NCBI GenBank assembly: GCA_944320385.1
Contig: CALUHH010000002.1
Location: forward strand, 1-64,000
From: an uncultured Atopobiaceae bacterium
GTDB taxonomy: Bacteria; Actinomycetota; Coriobacteriia; Coriobacteriales; Atopobiaceae
Reading direction: 5' to 3'
Length of the DNA: 64,000 nucleotides
In this document: positions 8,901 through 16,454 of the stretch, in pieces
Numbering within the stretch: position 1 is the stretch's first letter
Layout of the letters: every line of letters starts with the position of its first letter
Notes under the pieces: model-generated
The model's database searches: none
What the model was told of the DNA's origin: nothing
The model's input: the letters and a program-made list of their open reading frames with translations, nothing else
Translations under genes and position numbers: made by a program

Positions 8901-9366
8901 GCGTAGGCACGTCCTCAAAGGGGACCTCCTCCCCCACGGAGAAGGTGCTCGAGGCGAAGTAGCCGCTCCCCTTGGGCGGGACGCGGCGCAGCAGGGCGTG
9001 GGCGGATGCCACGACCACGCACTTCTCGCCCTCGGCCAGGCGCGAGACGGCCCGGCAGCGCGCGCCGATCACGGCGTCGTCGGGGGCGGCGTCCGCCCAG
9101 GGGCGGTCCCGGCGCTCGGGGTAGCGCGCGACGACGTCCTGGCCGAGCCACGCGGCGAGCGCGCGGGCCGTGCGGTCAGCCGCCTCCTCGCCGGAGACCA
9201 CGAGCAGGCACGGGCGCGGGTCGCGCGCCCAGAGCGCCGCGAGCGCGAGCGGGCGGGCCGACTGCGCGACGGCGAGCGTAACGTCGTGTCCGGCCGCGAG
9301 CTCGCGCAGGAGCGGCGACAGCTCGGGGGCGGAGAGCAGTTGGCGAGAGACGCGATCGATGAGCAT
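5929..9366 (-). CDS. mfd: Transcription-repair coupling factor Mfd
   Basis: A 1145-residue Mfd from the ATG with GGGAGCC upstream. An upstream in-frame start would add 33 non-conserved residues. Visible parts in order: the UvrB-like N-terminal module; the RNA-polymerase-interacting region beginning around the DPTSVTFPFKPGDYVVHATHG stretch; the RecG-like helicase with Walker A GDVGFGKTEVA near residue 640, the DEEQRFG box near 733 and SATPIPRTMQ near 755; then the TRCF C-terminal domain. It displaces stalled RNA polymerase from lesions and recruits UvrA. The length is normal and the motifs are intact. Upstream lies the repeat-array region; the downstream neighbour is convergent. Confidence 0.98.
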   Translation of the reverse strand: MLIDRVSRQLLSAPELSPLLRELAAGHDVTLAVAQSARPLALAALWARDPRPCLLVVSGEEAADRTARALAAWLGQDVVARYPERRDRPWADAAPDDAVIGARCRAVSRLAEGEKCVVVASAHALLRRVPPKGSGYFASSTFSVGEEVPFEDVPTLLVGMGYADNGEVDAPGSFHVHGDTVDVFPAQAASPVRIEFFGDEIDRVRRMVASTGQTIGELRSVTVAPCREMAFTDETVARAERALFKPAQESSKVAADLELIRQRAADPSLERYLQQLYGATASPLEHISQQTLVVLAEPRALFDDCMRAYDELSVAAGSARVSLDGLYTSPREMDFGCQQRLSFSSILRAGAGTTTAELAVRQPQIAGSDAKLLGRVRQLVADRSAVLFAVPDRAAREALELRFTDEAVPVVESLGTAPENNDPQVPPLERGRVTFIDAPVPAGIVIPTASLAVFSVSDLSARTAKNRRRARRVDPTSVTFPFKPGDYVVHATHGIALFAEIVRQEVAGRERDYFLLEYAGGDKLYVPFEQVDRITRYVGPDGASPRLTRLNTADWSRATGKARRSAKKLAFDLVDLYTRRSSVPGYAFSQDTPVQEEMEASFSYELTPDQRSAIADIKADMEARRPMDRLLCGDVGFGKTEVALRAAFKCCQDAKQVMVLCPTTILAQQHFETFFSRFAPFDLKVAVLSRFVTPAQQRRALEGFADGSVDVLIGTHRLLSADVNPYDLGLVIIDEEQRFGVQHKEQLKNMREQVDVLTLSATPIPRTMQMAMSGVRDMSLIMTPPPGRLPVKVTVGEWDPDLVSAAIREELARKGQVYYVSNRVHTIDEAVERVMEAAPEARVGVAHGKMSAREVEDVMLRFQEHEVDVLVATTIIESGIDNPRTNTLIIEDSQRLGLAQLYQLKGRVGRGRVQAYAYFMFPGEVSLTPEATDRLTAINEYQDLGSGMKIAMRDLEIRGAGSLMGAEQHGNLSSVGFDLFTQMLGEAVAEARGETREVEQAEVTINLPADFFLAEEYLPDVDKRVLAYRRLAAAVDLAEVDELQQECEKDFGALPLAGRNLFDRARVRIRAQRLGCSSVSLANGRLMYQGLEVARPVALKLKERGALVYPKTKKVAYPFHRSEEEVMPAALGVLEEVGGDDEVDE

Positions 9367-9425
9367 GAGGCTCCCTTTGCATGGCTTTTGGCCGACGTCC
9401 GCTGGGACGCCGGCTGCGACGGGTG

Positions 9426-9477
9426 GTTCTTCTCGCCTATTGTAGCGGGCGGGCGGGGCGCTCACAGGTTCTTCTCG
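9426..9477. repeat. Two copies of the decamer GTTCTTCTCG, 42 bp apart
   Basis: Copies at 9426-9435 and 9468-9477 lie in the gap upstream of mfd. The second copy is mirrored by CGAGAAGAAC at 9837-9846, which is equally far from the centre of the repeat array at about 9658. The spacing between the two copies is close to the 41-bp array period. Confidence 0.7.
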
Positions 9478-9494
9478 GCAGCGACCGCAAGCAC

Positions 9495-9820
9495 GCTTAA
9501 TTATTTGCCGTGCATCCTGTAATCGCGCTCTGCCACGCTTAAAAATCGCGGCCCATCCAAGAAATCCGCCCCATCGTGCTTAAACATTGCCTCCTGTCTG
9601 GCCCGCCGCCGGCAACGGCGCTTAAACATTGCCGCGCATCCGGCGGCGATGCCCCCTCCGTTCACGTGAAGCCCCAGATGGGAGGCAATCTTTATGCGCG
9701 GGCATCCGTTTCTCCCGGATGAGAGGCGATCTTTAAGCAGCAGGGGGCACGCGGGCCAGACGCGCGGCGATGTTTAAGCACACAAGAAGCGCCCTGCCGG
9801 ATGGGTGCCAAACCCTAAGC
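9495..9820. repeat. Left mirror-symmetric array of 41-bp repeats (4 inward + 4 outward units)
   Basis: Four units begin GCTTA at 9495, 9537, 9578 and 9620. Then the orientation flips and four units end TAAGC or TATGC at 9697, 9738, 9779 and 9820. Spacing is 41 bp (42 at two steps). Each unit is about 24 conserved bases (reverse form GCTTAAANATTGCC then CCCATCCGG) plus about 17 variable bases. Matching pairs are equidistant from 9658, so the whole block is a large imperfect palindrome that could fold as DNA or RNA. No coding sequence explains it. Its right end is only 29 bp past the stop codon of the gene at 9850. Confidence 0.85.
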
Positions 9821-9849
9821 GCGCTCGAAGCCAAAACGAGAAGAACGGG

Positions 9850-10938
9850 TCAGTCGAGACCGTACACCTCGATAGGGACCTCCTCGTACGCCCAATCTGC
9901 CTCGTTGCCCTTCTCGGCAGCGCCCTCCCTCAGCCGAGCTCGCTTCAGCCCGTCCCACGTGACGCCGTCGATGGCGTCGAGCTCCTTGCGCAGCTCGTCG
10001 CGGGCCTCCCTTCTCTTCCTTGCCGTCGCCCGCGTCATCCCGATGCGCGGGTAGCCGAGCTCGTCACGGATGATCCGCACCAGACCGTCCATGTAGTCAA
10101 GGTCGTCATAGTGCTCCTTGCGAATCTGATACTCGCTGACCCCCATTGCCTTGAGCTCATTGGTCCGGTTGGCATCCTGGACCAGCCGCACATGCTCGTC
10201 GTGCTTGCTGCCAAGGTACTCGAGGGCAGCGACGAGCCTGCCGTCCGGGGACGCAATCAGGATGTCCGGCCTGCGCACCCCCTTACTCATTCCGTCGCAG
10301 ATGCGCTGCACTTCCGTTGGCTCGTTCAAGGACAAGACGTTGAGGTTGTAGCCCCCAAGCCCAGGCCTGAGACCAAGTCGCAGCGCAAGCTTGGTTTCTC
10401 GCGGGGAGCCCGACCGCACGCAGGCCAGGGCAAGTGCACGCCGCACCATACCCGTGCCCGCGCATCTTCCCAGCTTCCCCAAATGCCTGAGGATGCGGTC
10501 GGGCGTGGTCAGAGGCTCATCTCGCTGAAACATGCCGTCTTCCATGGCATCGTTGACGGCATACGTCCCCATGAGCTCCGAGAGCAGGTACGCGAGCTCA
10601 ATCACCGTAAGGTGCGGGGCGAGCTGAACGACGACGTGCTCGGGCGAGCAGCACAGCACGCCCTCGGAAAGGGAGATCGCGGACTCGTCGGGAAGCGGGC
10701 CGCTTTGGAGGTGCGCGTGAATCGTCGGCGTCTCGAGAGCGGCCCGCCTGTCTGAGACGAGAGCGTGAAGCGGCTTTGCAAGGCCGTCGAGAAGCGACCC
10801 CATGGCAAACGGCACATCACCCTCGTCCACGCGCGAGGGCACGACCGCGGCACAGCGCTGTCCCCTCGCGAGGCGCTTGCGAAGGTCCCATCTGCGCAGC
10901 GCCTCAAGAGCCGTGGTATGTGAGAGAAGAATGCTCAT
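9850..10938 (-). CDS. Hypothetical protein with C-terminal VSR/DUF559-like nuclease fold (tentative)
   Basis: I do not recognise the whole 362-residue protein. The N-terminal two-thirds has no motif I can name, although it opens like a DNA-binding or antitoxin-type region (MSILLSHTTALEALRRWDLR) and is rich in Arg and Leu. The last third resembles DUF559/VSR-type PD-(D/E)XK nucleases: RRPDILIASPDG near residue 224, AALEYLGSKHD near 238, then QDANRTNELKAMGV and a short strand. The Asp in PDIL and the Glu in LEY could be metal ligands. There is no strong ribosome site before the ATG. It is a lone gene enclosed by the two 41-bp arrays, and CGAGAAGAAC lies 3 bp beyond its stop. A defence or selfish function would fit but is not shown. 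Confidence 0.6.
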   Translation of the reverse strand: MSILLSHTTALEALRRWDLRKRLARGQRCAAVVPSRVDEGDVPFAMGSLLDGLAKPLHALVSDRRAALETPTIHAHLQSGPLPDESAISLSEGVLCCSPEHVVVQLAPHLTVIELAYLLSELMGTYAVNDAMEDGMFQRDEPLTTPDRILRHLGKLGRCAGTGMVRRALALACVRSGSPRETKLALRLGLRPGLGGYNLNVLSLNEPTEVQRICDGMSKGVRRPDILIASPDGRLVAALEYLGSKHDEHVRLVQDANRTNELKAMGVSEYQIRKEHYDDLDYMDGLVRIIRDELGYPRIGMTRATARKRREARDELRKELDAIDGVTWDGLKRARLREGAAEKGNEADWAYEEVPIEVYGLD

Positions 10939-11197
10939 GCCATCAACGATAGGCCGGGCAAGGGCGATTTGCCATCTCGTTGGGAATTTCGCCGAAGGGA
11001 GGTTGCGCGAAGCTGCAACGAATCTTGAAATTGCAGCGTTTGCGCAGCTCAGCTGGTTACTACCAGCCTGTTTCTACATAAAAGATTCGCGATTGCGCCC
11101 CTCGCTCGGAGGCGTGTTTGCCGCCGCTCGCCGACCATCGCCGAAAGGGCGCGATTTCTTGTCACTATTTGTCTCGAGGCGGGTCCGATCCATGGGC
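10939..11197. other. Upstream gap of the nuclease-like gene
   Basis: This 259-bp gap leads into the right array. It contains AT-richer stretches (near 11040 and 11080) that could hold the gene's promoter. GATTTCTTGTC at 11153-11163 lies at about the mirror position of the CGAGAAGAAC at 11626 and looks like a decayed copy of the decamer. I see no open reading frame with a family resemblance. Confidence 0.4.
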
Positions 11198-11594
11198 GCT
11201 TAGGGACTGCGGCCCATCCTCGATATTCGTCTCATGGCGCTTAGGGATCGCGGCCCATCCGACGAGACAGCCCAAGCGCGCTTAGAAAACTCGTCTTATC
11301 CGGCAAACGCGTCAGGGCGTGCTTAACATTTGCGGCCCGTCCGGGCGTGACGCCCCCAGGTCGCTTAGAGATCGCGGCCCATCCGAGCGGAACGCGCTCA
11401 TGGCCGTCTGATAGGGGGCAATCTTTAAGCGAAAAGGAGCGCTCGGGCCGGACGGGAGGCAATCCTTAAGCAAAATGGAGCGCTCGGGCCGGATGGGAGG
11501 CAATCCTTAAGCACGGGCACCCGTTCTTTCCGGATGAGAGGCAATCTTTAAGCAGCAGGGGGCGCGCAGGCCGGACGCGCGGCAATGGTTAAGC
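11198..11594. repeat. Right mirror-symmetric array of 41-bp repeats (5 inward + 5 outward units)
   Basis: Units begin GCTTA at 11198, 11239, 11280, 11321 and 11363, then end TTAAGC at 11430, 11471, 11512, 11553 and 11594. Steps are 41 bp (one of 42). All five pairs are centred on 11396. The outward units read CCGGATGGGAGGCAATC then CTTAAGC, with 17-bp spacers. Two adjacent spacers (11431 and 11472) are nearly identical to each other, and others match spacers in the left array. CGAGAAGAAC at 11626-11635 follows the block. Confidence 0.85.
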
Positions 11595-11674
11595 ATGACG
11601 GAGCACCGCGGCCTGAGTGCGGAGACGAGAAGAACGCGCCGCCGCGGCGTGGGCTCGTCGCGGCGGCGCGGTGC

Positions 11675-14600
11675 CTACTTGAGTGCCCGGCCGCTCTTCT
11701 CGGCCAGGTCGCGCAGGCGCTCGGACGCGGCGTCGACGTCGGCCCAGTCGGCCTGCCAGGACCAGTTGCCCTCGGCGACGCCGGGCACGTTCATCCGCGC
11801 GTCGTCATCCAGCCCCAAGACGTCCTGGAGCGGCATGATGACCACGTCGGCGTCGGACGCCAGCGCCTTGCGCGCGAGCTCGTCGGCCAGCACCACGGCC
11901 TCGTCGCCCTCGACGCCAAAGCGACTCTCGCAGAAGCCCACGAACGTCTGGTTGTCGTGCGTGCCCGTGTAGCAGACGGTCTCCGGACGCGGCGCGTAGC
12001 CGTCGCGCACGTCGTTGTCGGCGAACTGGACCACGTCCATGCCCGGGATGCCCGTCGCACAGACGAGCGCTCGCACGGCCGGGGTGATGGCGCCGAGGTC
12101 CTCCGCGATGAAGGGCAGCGGGCCAAACTGGCGATGCGCCGCCTCGAAGAGCTCCATGCCCGGGCCAAAGGAGTACGACCCCTCGGTCGCGGGCTTTCCC
12201 GCGGGGACCGAGAAGTACGAAGAGAACCCGATGAAGTGGTCGAGGCGCACGTAGTCGTAGAGCGCGAGCGCGCGGCTGAAGCGGCGCAGCCACCAGCCGA
12301 AGTTCTGCTCGCGCAGGATGTCCCAGCGATAGGTGGGGTTGCCCCAGACCTGGCCCTCGGGCGCGAAGGCGTCGCCGGGGGCGCCGGCCATGCGGCGCGC
12401 GTACCCATATTCGTCAAGATCGAAGATGTCGGGCTCGCTCCACACGTCGGAGGAGTCGCCCGAGACGTACATCGGCATGTCGCCGACGATCTGGACGCCG
12501 CGCTCGCGCGCGTACTCGCGCAGCTCGTTCCACTCGCGGTCGAACTCGTACTGCAGGCGCCGGTGGTTCTCGGCCGCCGCCGCGATGCGCGGGTTGCGCG
12601 TGTGACTGGGGCTGTAGTGGCGGTAGCGCGCAGGCCAGCACTGCCACGGGGCCCCGCCCAGCACCTCCTTGATGGCGCTGAAGATCGCGTAGGGCGTCAG
12701 CCAGTAGTCGTTCTCGCTGCAGAACTGGAGGTAGTCCTCGTTGTTGCCGATCTTCTCGAGGCGCTTGAGGACCGTCTCGACGTCATCCTCGAGCAGCGCG
12801 ACGTTGCCCGCGAACGCCGAGACGCCCGCATACGGGGAGCCGTACTCGTCGGTGGGGTTGACGGGCAGGACCTGCCAGTAGGTCTGGCCGCCCGCGGCGA
12901 GCCAGTCCACGAAGCGCCTGGCCGGCGCACCGAGCGTTCCGGGCTTGCCGTCGTTGGGGATGGAGGTGATGTGGCAGAGCACGCCCATGCCGCGGTCGAG
13001 CGGCTGCTGGAGGCGCTCGGGACGATGGAAGTGCAGCACCGCCGTGCCGAGCGGCCAGAGGAAGATCTCGGCCTGTCCGCCGCTCACCTTGGGCGTCTGC
13101 CCGGAGATGACGTCTGCGACGGCGTCGCCGACCATGGGGACCTTGACGGTGTGGGCGTTGGCGAGGCTGCCGTTGGCGAGCACGCAGACCGCCTCGTCCT
13201 TGTCGCGACGCCAGAAGCCAAAGATGTCCTCGCCGGAGGCGAAGGGCTCGAACTCGCCGTCCACGAACAGCGACAGCGTCTTGCGCACGGCGATGGCGTT
13301 GCGATAGATGTTGACGCAGTCCGCGCGGCCGCCGTCCCAGGGGAAGGGCGCGCGGTTGTACGGGTCGCGGAAGCCCTCGACGCCGCGCTCGTCACCGTAG
13401 TAGACGCACGGGACGCCCGGCAGCGTCATCTGCAGCAGAGCGACGACCCACAGACGCGCCATGGCAAGACCCGCCTGGTCGTCGCTCAGACGAAACGTCG
13501 CGCGCTCGCCCTCGGGCACGGAGTCGGGGTCGGGCGCGCCGCCGAGCATGGTGAACAGGCGCTCGCGGTCGTGGCTGCCGATGAGGTTGAGCGCGGAGTA
13601 GAAGTTGTCGCGCGGGTAGTTCTCGCGCAGCTGCTCGAGGCGGGCGGCAAGCTCGGACGCCCCGATCTCGCCGCGAATGAAGGCGAGAAGTCCCGTGCGA
13701 AGCGGGTAGTTCATCGTGCCGTCGAGCTCGGCCCCCTGGAAGTACTGGCGCAGCTTGCCGTAGGCGAGCTTGTTGGACGCGTCCTCCCAGACCTCGCCGA
13801 TGAGCACGCCGTCGGGCTTCTCGGCGAGAAGGGCGCGCTTGATCTGGGCGATGAACTCGTCGGTGAGCTCGTCGGCAACGTCCAGGCGCCAGCCACGGGC
13901 GCCGGAGCGCAGCCACCGGCGTATGACGCCGTCGCGCCCGCACACGAGCTCGTGGAACGGCGCGCAGTCGGCGCGGAAGCTCGGGAGGTTCTGGTCGCCC
14001 CACCAGCCGGCGTAGGTGCCGTCCTCGTTGAAGGTGAACCAGTCGCGATACGGCGAGCGCTCGCCCTGCCAGGCGCCGGGCTCGCGATAGGTGCCGAAGC
14101 GATTGAAGTAGCGCGAGTCGGCGCCGCAGTGGTTGAAGACGCCGTCCAAGATGACGGAGATGCCGTGCTCGGCCGCGTCAACGCACAGGGCGCGGAAGCT
14201 CTGCTCGTCGCCGAGCATGGGGTCGATGCGCAGGTAGTCGGCCGTATCGTAGCGATGGTTGCTCGCGGCCTCGAAGACGGGGTTGAGGTAGAGCACCGTC
14301 ACGCCGAGGCTCTCCAGGTAGTCCAGCCTCTCGCGGATGCCCTCGAGCGTGCCGCCGTAGAAGTCCCAGTACGCGATGCCGCCGTCCTCGGTCCGGGCGT
14401 AGGTCGGAGGGGTGTCCCAGTCCTCGACCAGCTCGCGGCCGGGGCCGCCCTTGCGCCTGATCGCCAGCGAGGCTTCGACGCGATCCCTCCAGTCGTCGCC
14501 GCGGGCAAAGCGGTCCGGAAAGATCTGGTAGACCACGCCCTCGCGGTACCAGCGGGGCTGGTTGGGCCGCGGCTGGTAGACTGTGATCTGAAACGACGGC

Positions 14601-14935
14601 GGGTCGCCATAGGTGAAGGCGCCCTCGCCGGTGGTCCAGCCCTCGCGCGCGCCGTAGCGCCACACGGCGCCGTCGCGCGCCTCGATGTCGAAGTTGTACC
14701 AGACGACGCCGGTCTCGACCGGCCTGTAGCTCGCCGTGAAGCGCAGATGGTCGCCCTCGTTGGTGCCGCGCATGTCGATGAGCTGCTCGCCGTGAGCGTC
14801 GGTCCAGACGCGCAGCGTGCAGAAGACGACGTCGTCGCCCCACACGTCTATGCTCAGCGAAACGGTGCCGCCCAACTGGACGGCACCGAAAGGACTTCTG
14901 TACTCCGGCTCTGAAGTGACGTGACGTGCTTTCAA
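11675..14935 (-). CDS. Bifunctional GH13 alpha-glucan hydrolase fused to GH77 4-alpha-glucanotransferase
   Basis: One 1086-residue frame holds two enzymes. Residues about 1-110 form a beta-rich N-terminal domain as in neopullulanases. The GH13 barrel follows with GWRLDVADEL (nucleophile Asp), VLIGEVWED (acid/base Glu) and NLIGSHDRER (transition-state Asp). From about residue 640 (GMGVLCHITSIPND) the protein is MalQ-like: VRLDHFIGF, PFIAEDLG and YTGTHDNQTF carry the GH77 catalytic acids. Together they would trim and rearrange maltodextrins released from glycogen. The start is TTG, 3 bp after the glgA stop, with AAGAGATAGGT upstream; the first Met lies well inside the N-terminal domain. It is the last gene of the glycogen operon. 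CGAGAAGAAC lies about 40 bp beyond its stop. Confidence 0.93.
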   Translation of the reverse strand: MKARHVTSEPEYRSPFGAVQLGGTVSLSIDVWGDDVVFCTLRVWTDAHGEQLIDMRGTNEGDHLRFTASYRPVETGVVWYNFDIEARDGAVWRYGAREGWTTGEGAFTYGDPPSFQITVYQPRPNQPRWYREGVVYQIFPDRFARGDDWRDRVEASLAIRRKGGPGRELVEDWDTPPTYARTEDGGIAYWDFYGGTLEGIRERLDYLESLGVTVLYLNPVFEAASNHRYDTADYLRIDPMLGDEQSFRALCVDAAEHGISVILDGVFNHCGADSRYFNRFGTYREPGAWQGERSPYRDWFTFNEDGTYAGWWGDQNLPSFRADCAPFHELVCGRDGVIRRWLRSGARGWRLDVADELTDEFIAQIKRALLAEKPDGVLIGEVWEDASNKLAYGKLRQYFQGAELDGTMNYPLRTGLLAFIRGEIGASELAARLEQLRENYPRDNFYSALNLIGSHDRERLFTMLGGAPDPDSVPEGERATFRLSDDQAGLAMARLWVVALLQMTLPGVPCVYYGDERGVEGFRDPYNRAPFPWDGGRADCVNIYRNAIAVRKTLSLFVDGEFEPFASGEDIFGFWRRDKDEAVCVLANGSLANAHTVKVPMVGDAVADVISGQTPKVSGGQAEIFLWPLGTAVLHFHRPERLQQPLDRGMGVLCHITSIPNDGKPGTLGAPARRFVDWLAAGGQTYWQVLPVNPTDEYGSPYAGVSAFAGNVALLEDDVETVLKRLEKIGNNEDYLQFCSENDYWLTPYAIFSAIKEVLGGAPWQCWPARYRHYSPSHTRNPRIAAAAENHRRLQYEFDREWNELREYARERGVQIVGDMPMYVSGDSSDVWSEPDIFDLDEYGYARRMAGAPGDAFAPEGQVWGNPTYRWDILREQNFGWWLRRFSRALALYDYVRLDHFIGFSSYFSVPAGKPATEGSYSFGPGMELFEAAHRQFGPLPFIAEDLGAITPAVRALVCATGIPGMDVVQFADNDVRDGYAPRPETVCYTGTHDNQTFVGFCESRFGVEGDEAVVLADELARKALASDADVVIMPLQDVLGLDDDARMNVPGVAEGNWSWQADWADVDAASERLRDLAEKSGRALK

Positions 14936-14938
14936 GCG

Positions 14939-16444
14939 CTACCTATCTCTTCTTTTGTTGTACCTGATGATCTCCGGGTGAAGACCATGGTAGATGTCCA
15001 TGTAGTCATTCGCGGCGCGGCGCCAGCTGAAGTCGGCGTCCATTGCCTGAAGCTGAAGCTTATGCCAAGTCTCCGGCTCCGTCCAGAAGATCTCGCAGGC
15101 ACCGAGGAGCGTGTCCGCCATCTCGTCGGCGTTCATGTTGGCGAACGAGAAGCCCGTGCCCTCGCCGGTGTACTTGTTGAACGGGATGACCGAGTCGCGC
15201 AGGCCGCCGGTCTCGCGCACGAGCGGCAGGGTGCCGTAGCGCATGGCGATCATCTGGGAGAGACCGCACGGTTCGAACTCGGACGGCATGATGAGGATGT
15301 CGCCGCCGGCGTACATGCGGTGCGAGAGGGCGTTGTCAAACGCGATGCGCGCGCACATCTGGTCGCCGTACTTGGCGTCGAAGTAGCGGAACGCGTCCTC
15401 GTGGTCCTTGTCGCCCGTGCCCAGGATGGCGACCTGCACGCCGCGCTGCATGAGGTGGTCCATCGCATAGCGCACCAGGCCCAGGCCCTTCTGGTCCGTG
15501 AGGCGCCCGATGGAGACGACGAGCGGGCGCGTGGGATCTTGGGCGAGGCCCAGTTCCTCCTGAAGCGCGCGCTTGCACTCGGCCTTGTTCTCGAGCTCCT
15601 TGGCGGAGTAGTTGGCCGGGATCATCGGGTCGGTCGTGGGGTTCCAGATGGACTGGTCGATGCCGTTGAGGATGCCGTGCAGGACGTCGCAGCGACGGCG
15701 GAAGATGCCGTCGAGGCCCTCGCCGTAGAAGGGCATCTGCAGCTCGCTGGCATAGCTCGGGCTCACCGTGGTGAGGCAGTCGGCGTAGCAGAGGGCGCCC
15801 TTCATGTAGTTGATGGAGTCACGGTCGCAGTAGAGCTGGTCGCGGGCTGCGGGGATGTGGGCCATCCCCAGAACCTCCTCGAGGACCTTGTCGCTGTACT
15901 GACCCTGGAACTTGACGTTGTGCACGGTGAAGATCGTCTTGACGTTGGCGCACTGCGGGATCTCCTGGTAGAACTCGCGCAGGAAGACGCAGCACAGGGC
16001 GGTCTGCCAGTCGTTGCAGTGCAGGACGTCGCACTCGAGCTCGGGAACCTTGGCGATGGCCTCGCAGATGGCCTTCGAGAAGAACGCAAAGCGCTCGCCG
16101 TCGTCAAAGTAGCCGTAGAGGCCGTCGCGCTTGAAGTAGGCCTCGTTGTCGATGAAGTAGAAGTCGAGGTCCTGGAGCGCGAGCTTCTCGATGCCGCAGT
16201 ACTCGTTGCGCCACGCGAGCGGCACGTAGAAGTCTGCGACGTGCTTCATCTGGTCCTTGTACTCCTGCGGGATGCTGGCGTACTTGGGCATGATGACGGC
16301 GGCGCGGGCGCCGGCGTGCTTGAGGGCGCGGGGAAGCGAGCCCGCAACGTCGCCCAGGCCGCCCGTCTTGGCAAACGGGACCGCCTCGGAGGACGCAAAG
16401 AGCACGCGAATCTTCCTGCGCTTGGCTTGTGTGGCCACGTTCAT
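14939..16444 (-). CDS. glgA: Glycogen synthase (ADP-glucose, GT5)
   Basis: A 501-residue GT5 enzyme. The N-terminal KTGGLGDVAGSLPRAL motif (near residue 26) binds the ADP-glucose phosphates, and the C-terminal half has PSEFEPCGLSQMIAMRYG with the GT-B catalytic Glu. It extends alpha-1,4-glucan chains using ADP-glucose from GlgC/GlgD, encoded just upstream. GAGGGG precedes the ATG. The gap to glgD is about 10 bp. Length and motifs are normal. Confidence 0.97.
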   Translation of the reverse strand: MNVATQAKRRKIRVLFASSEAVPFAKTGGLGDVAGSLPRALKHAGARAAVIMPKYASIPQEYKDQMKHVADFYVPLAWRNEYCGIEKLALQDLDFYFIDNEAYFKRDGLYGYFDDGERFAFFSKAICEAIAKVPELECDVLHCNDWQTALCCVFLREFYQEIPQCANVKTIFTVHNVKFQGQYSDKVLEEVLGMAHIPAARDQLYCDRDSINYMKGALCYADCLTTVSPSYASELQMPFYGEGLDGIFRRRCDVLHGILNGIDQSIWNPTTDPMIPANYSAKELENKAECKRALQEELGLAQDPTRPLVVSIGRLTDQKGLGLVRYAMDHLMQRGVQVAILGTGDKDHEDAFRYFDAKYGDQMCARIAFDNALSHRMYAGGDILIMPSEFEPCGLSQMIAMRYGTLPLVRETGGLRDSVIPFNKYTGEGTGFSFANMNADEMADTLLGACEIFWTEPETWHKLQLQAMDADFSWRRAANDYMDIYHGLHPEIIRYNKRRDR

Positions 16445-16454
16445 CCCCTCGATC

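Noticed and set aside
5929-9366. Long overlapping open frames on the plus strand across mfd, the glycogen operon, dnaX, nifJ and purH
   Set aside because: Low-complexity Gly/Ala/Val/Arg/His translations typical of antisense frames in GC-rich DNA. The minus-strand products have complete family motifs.
9495-11594. CRISPR array
   Set aside because: Regular 41-bp period with conserved and variable parts looks CRISPR-like, but the units flip orientation at the centre, repeats are diverged, spacers are only 17 bp and partly duplicated between arrays, and there are no cas genes.
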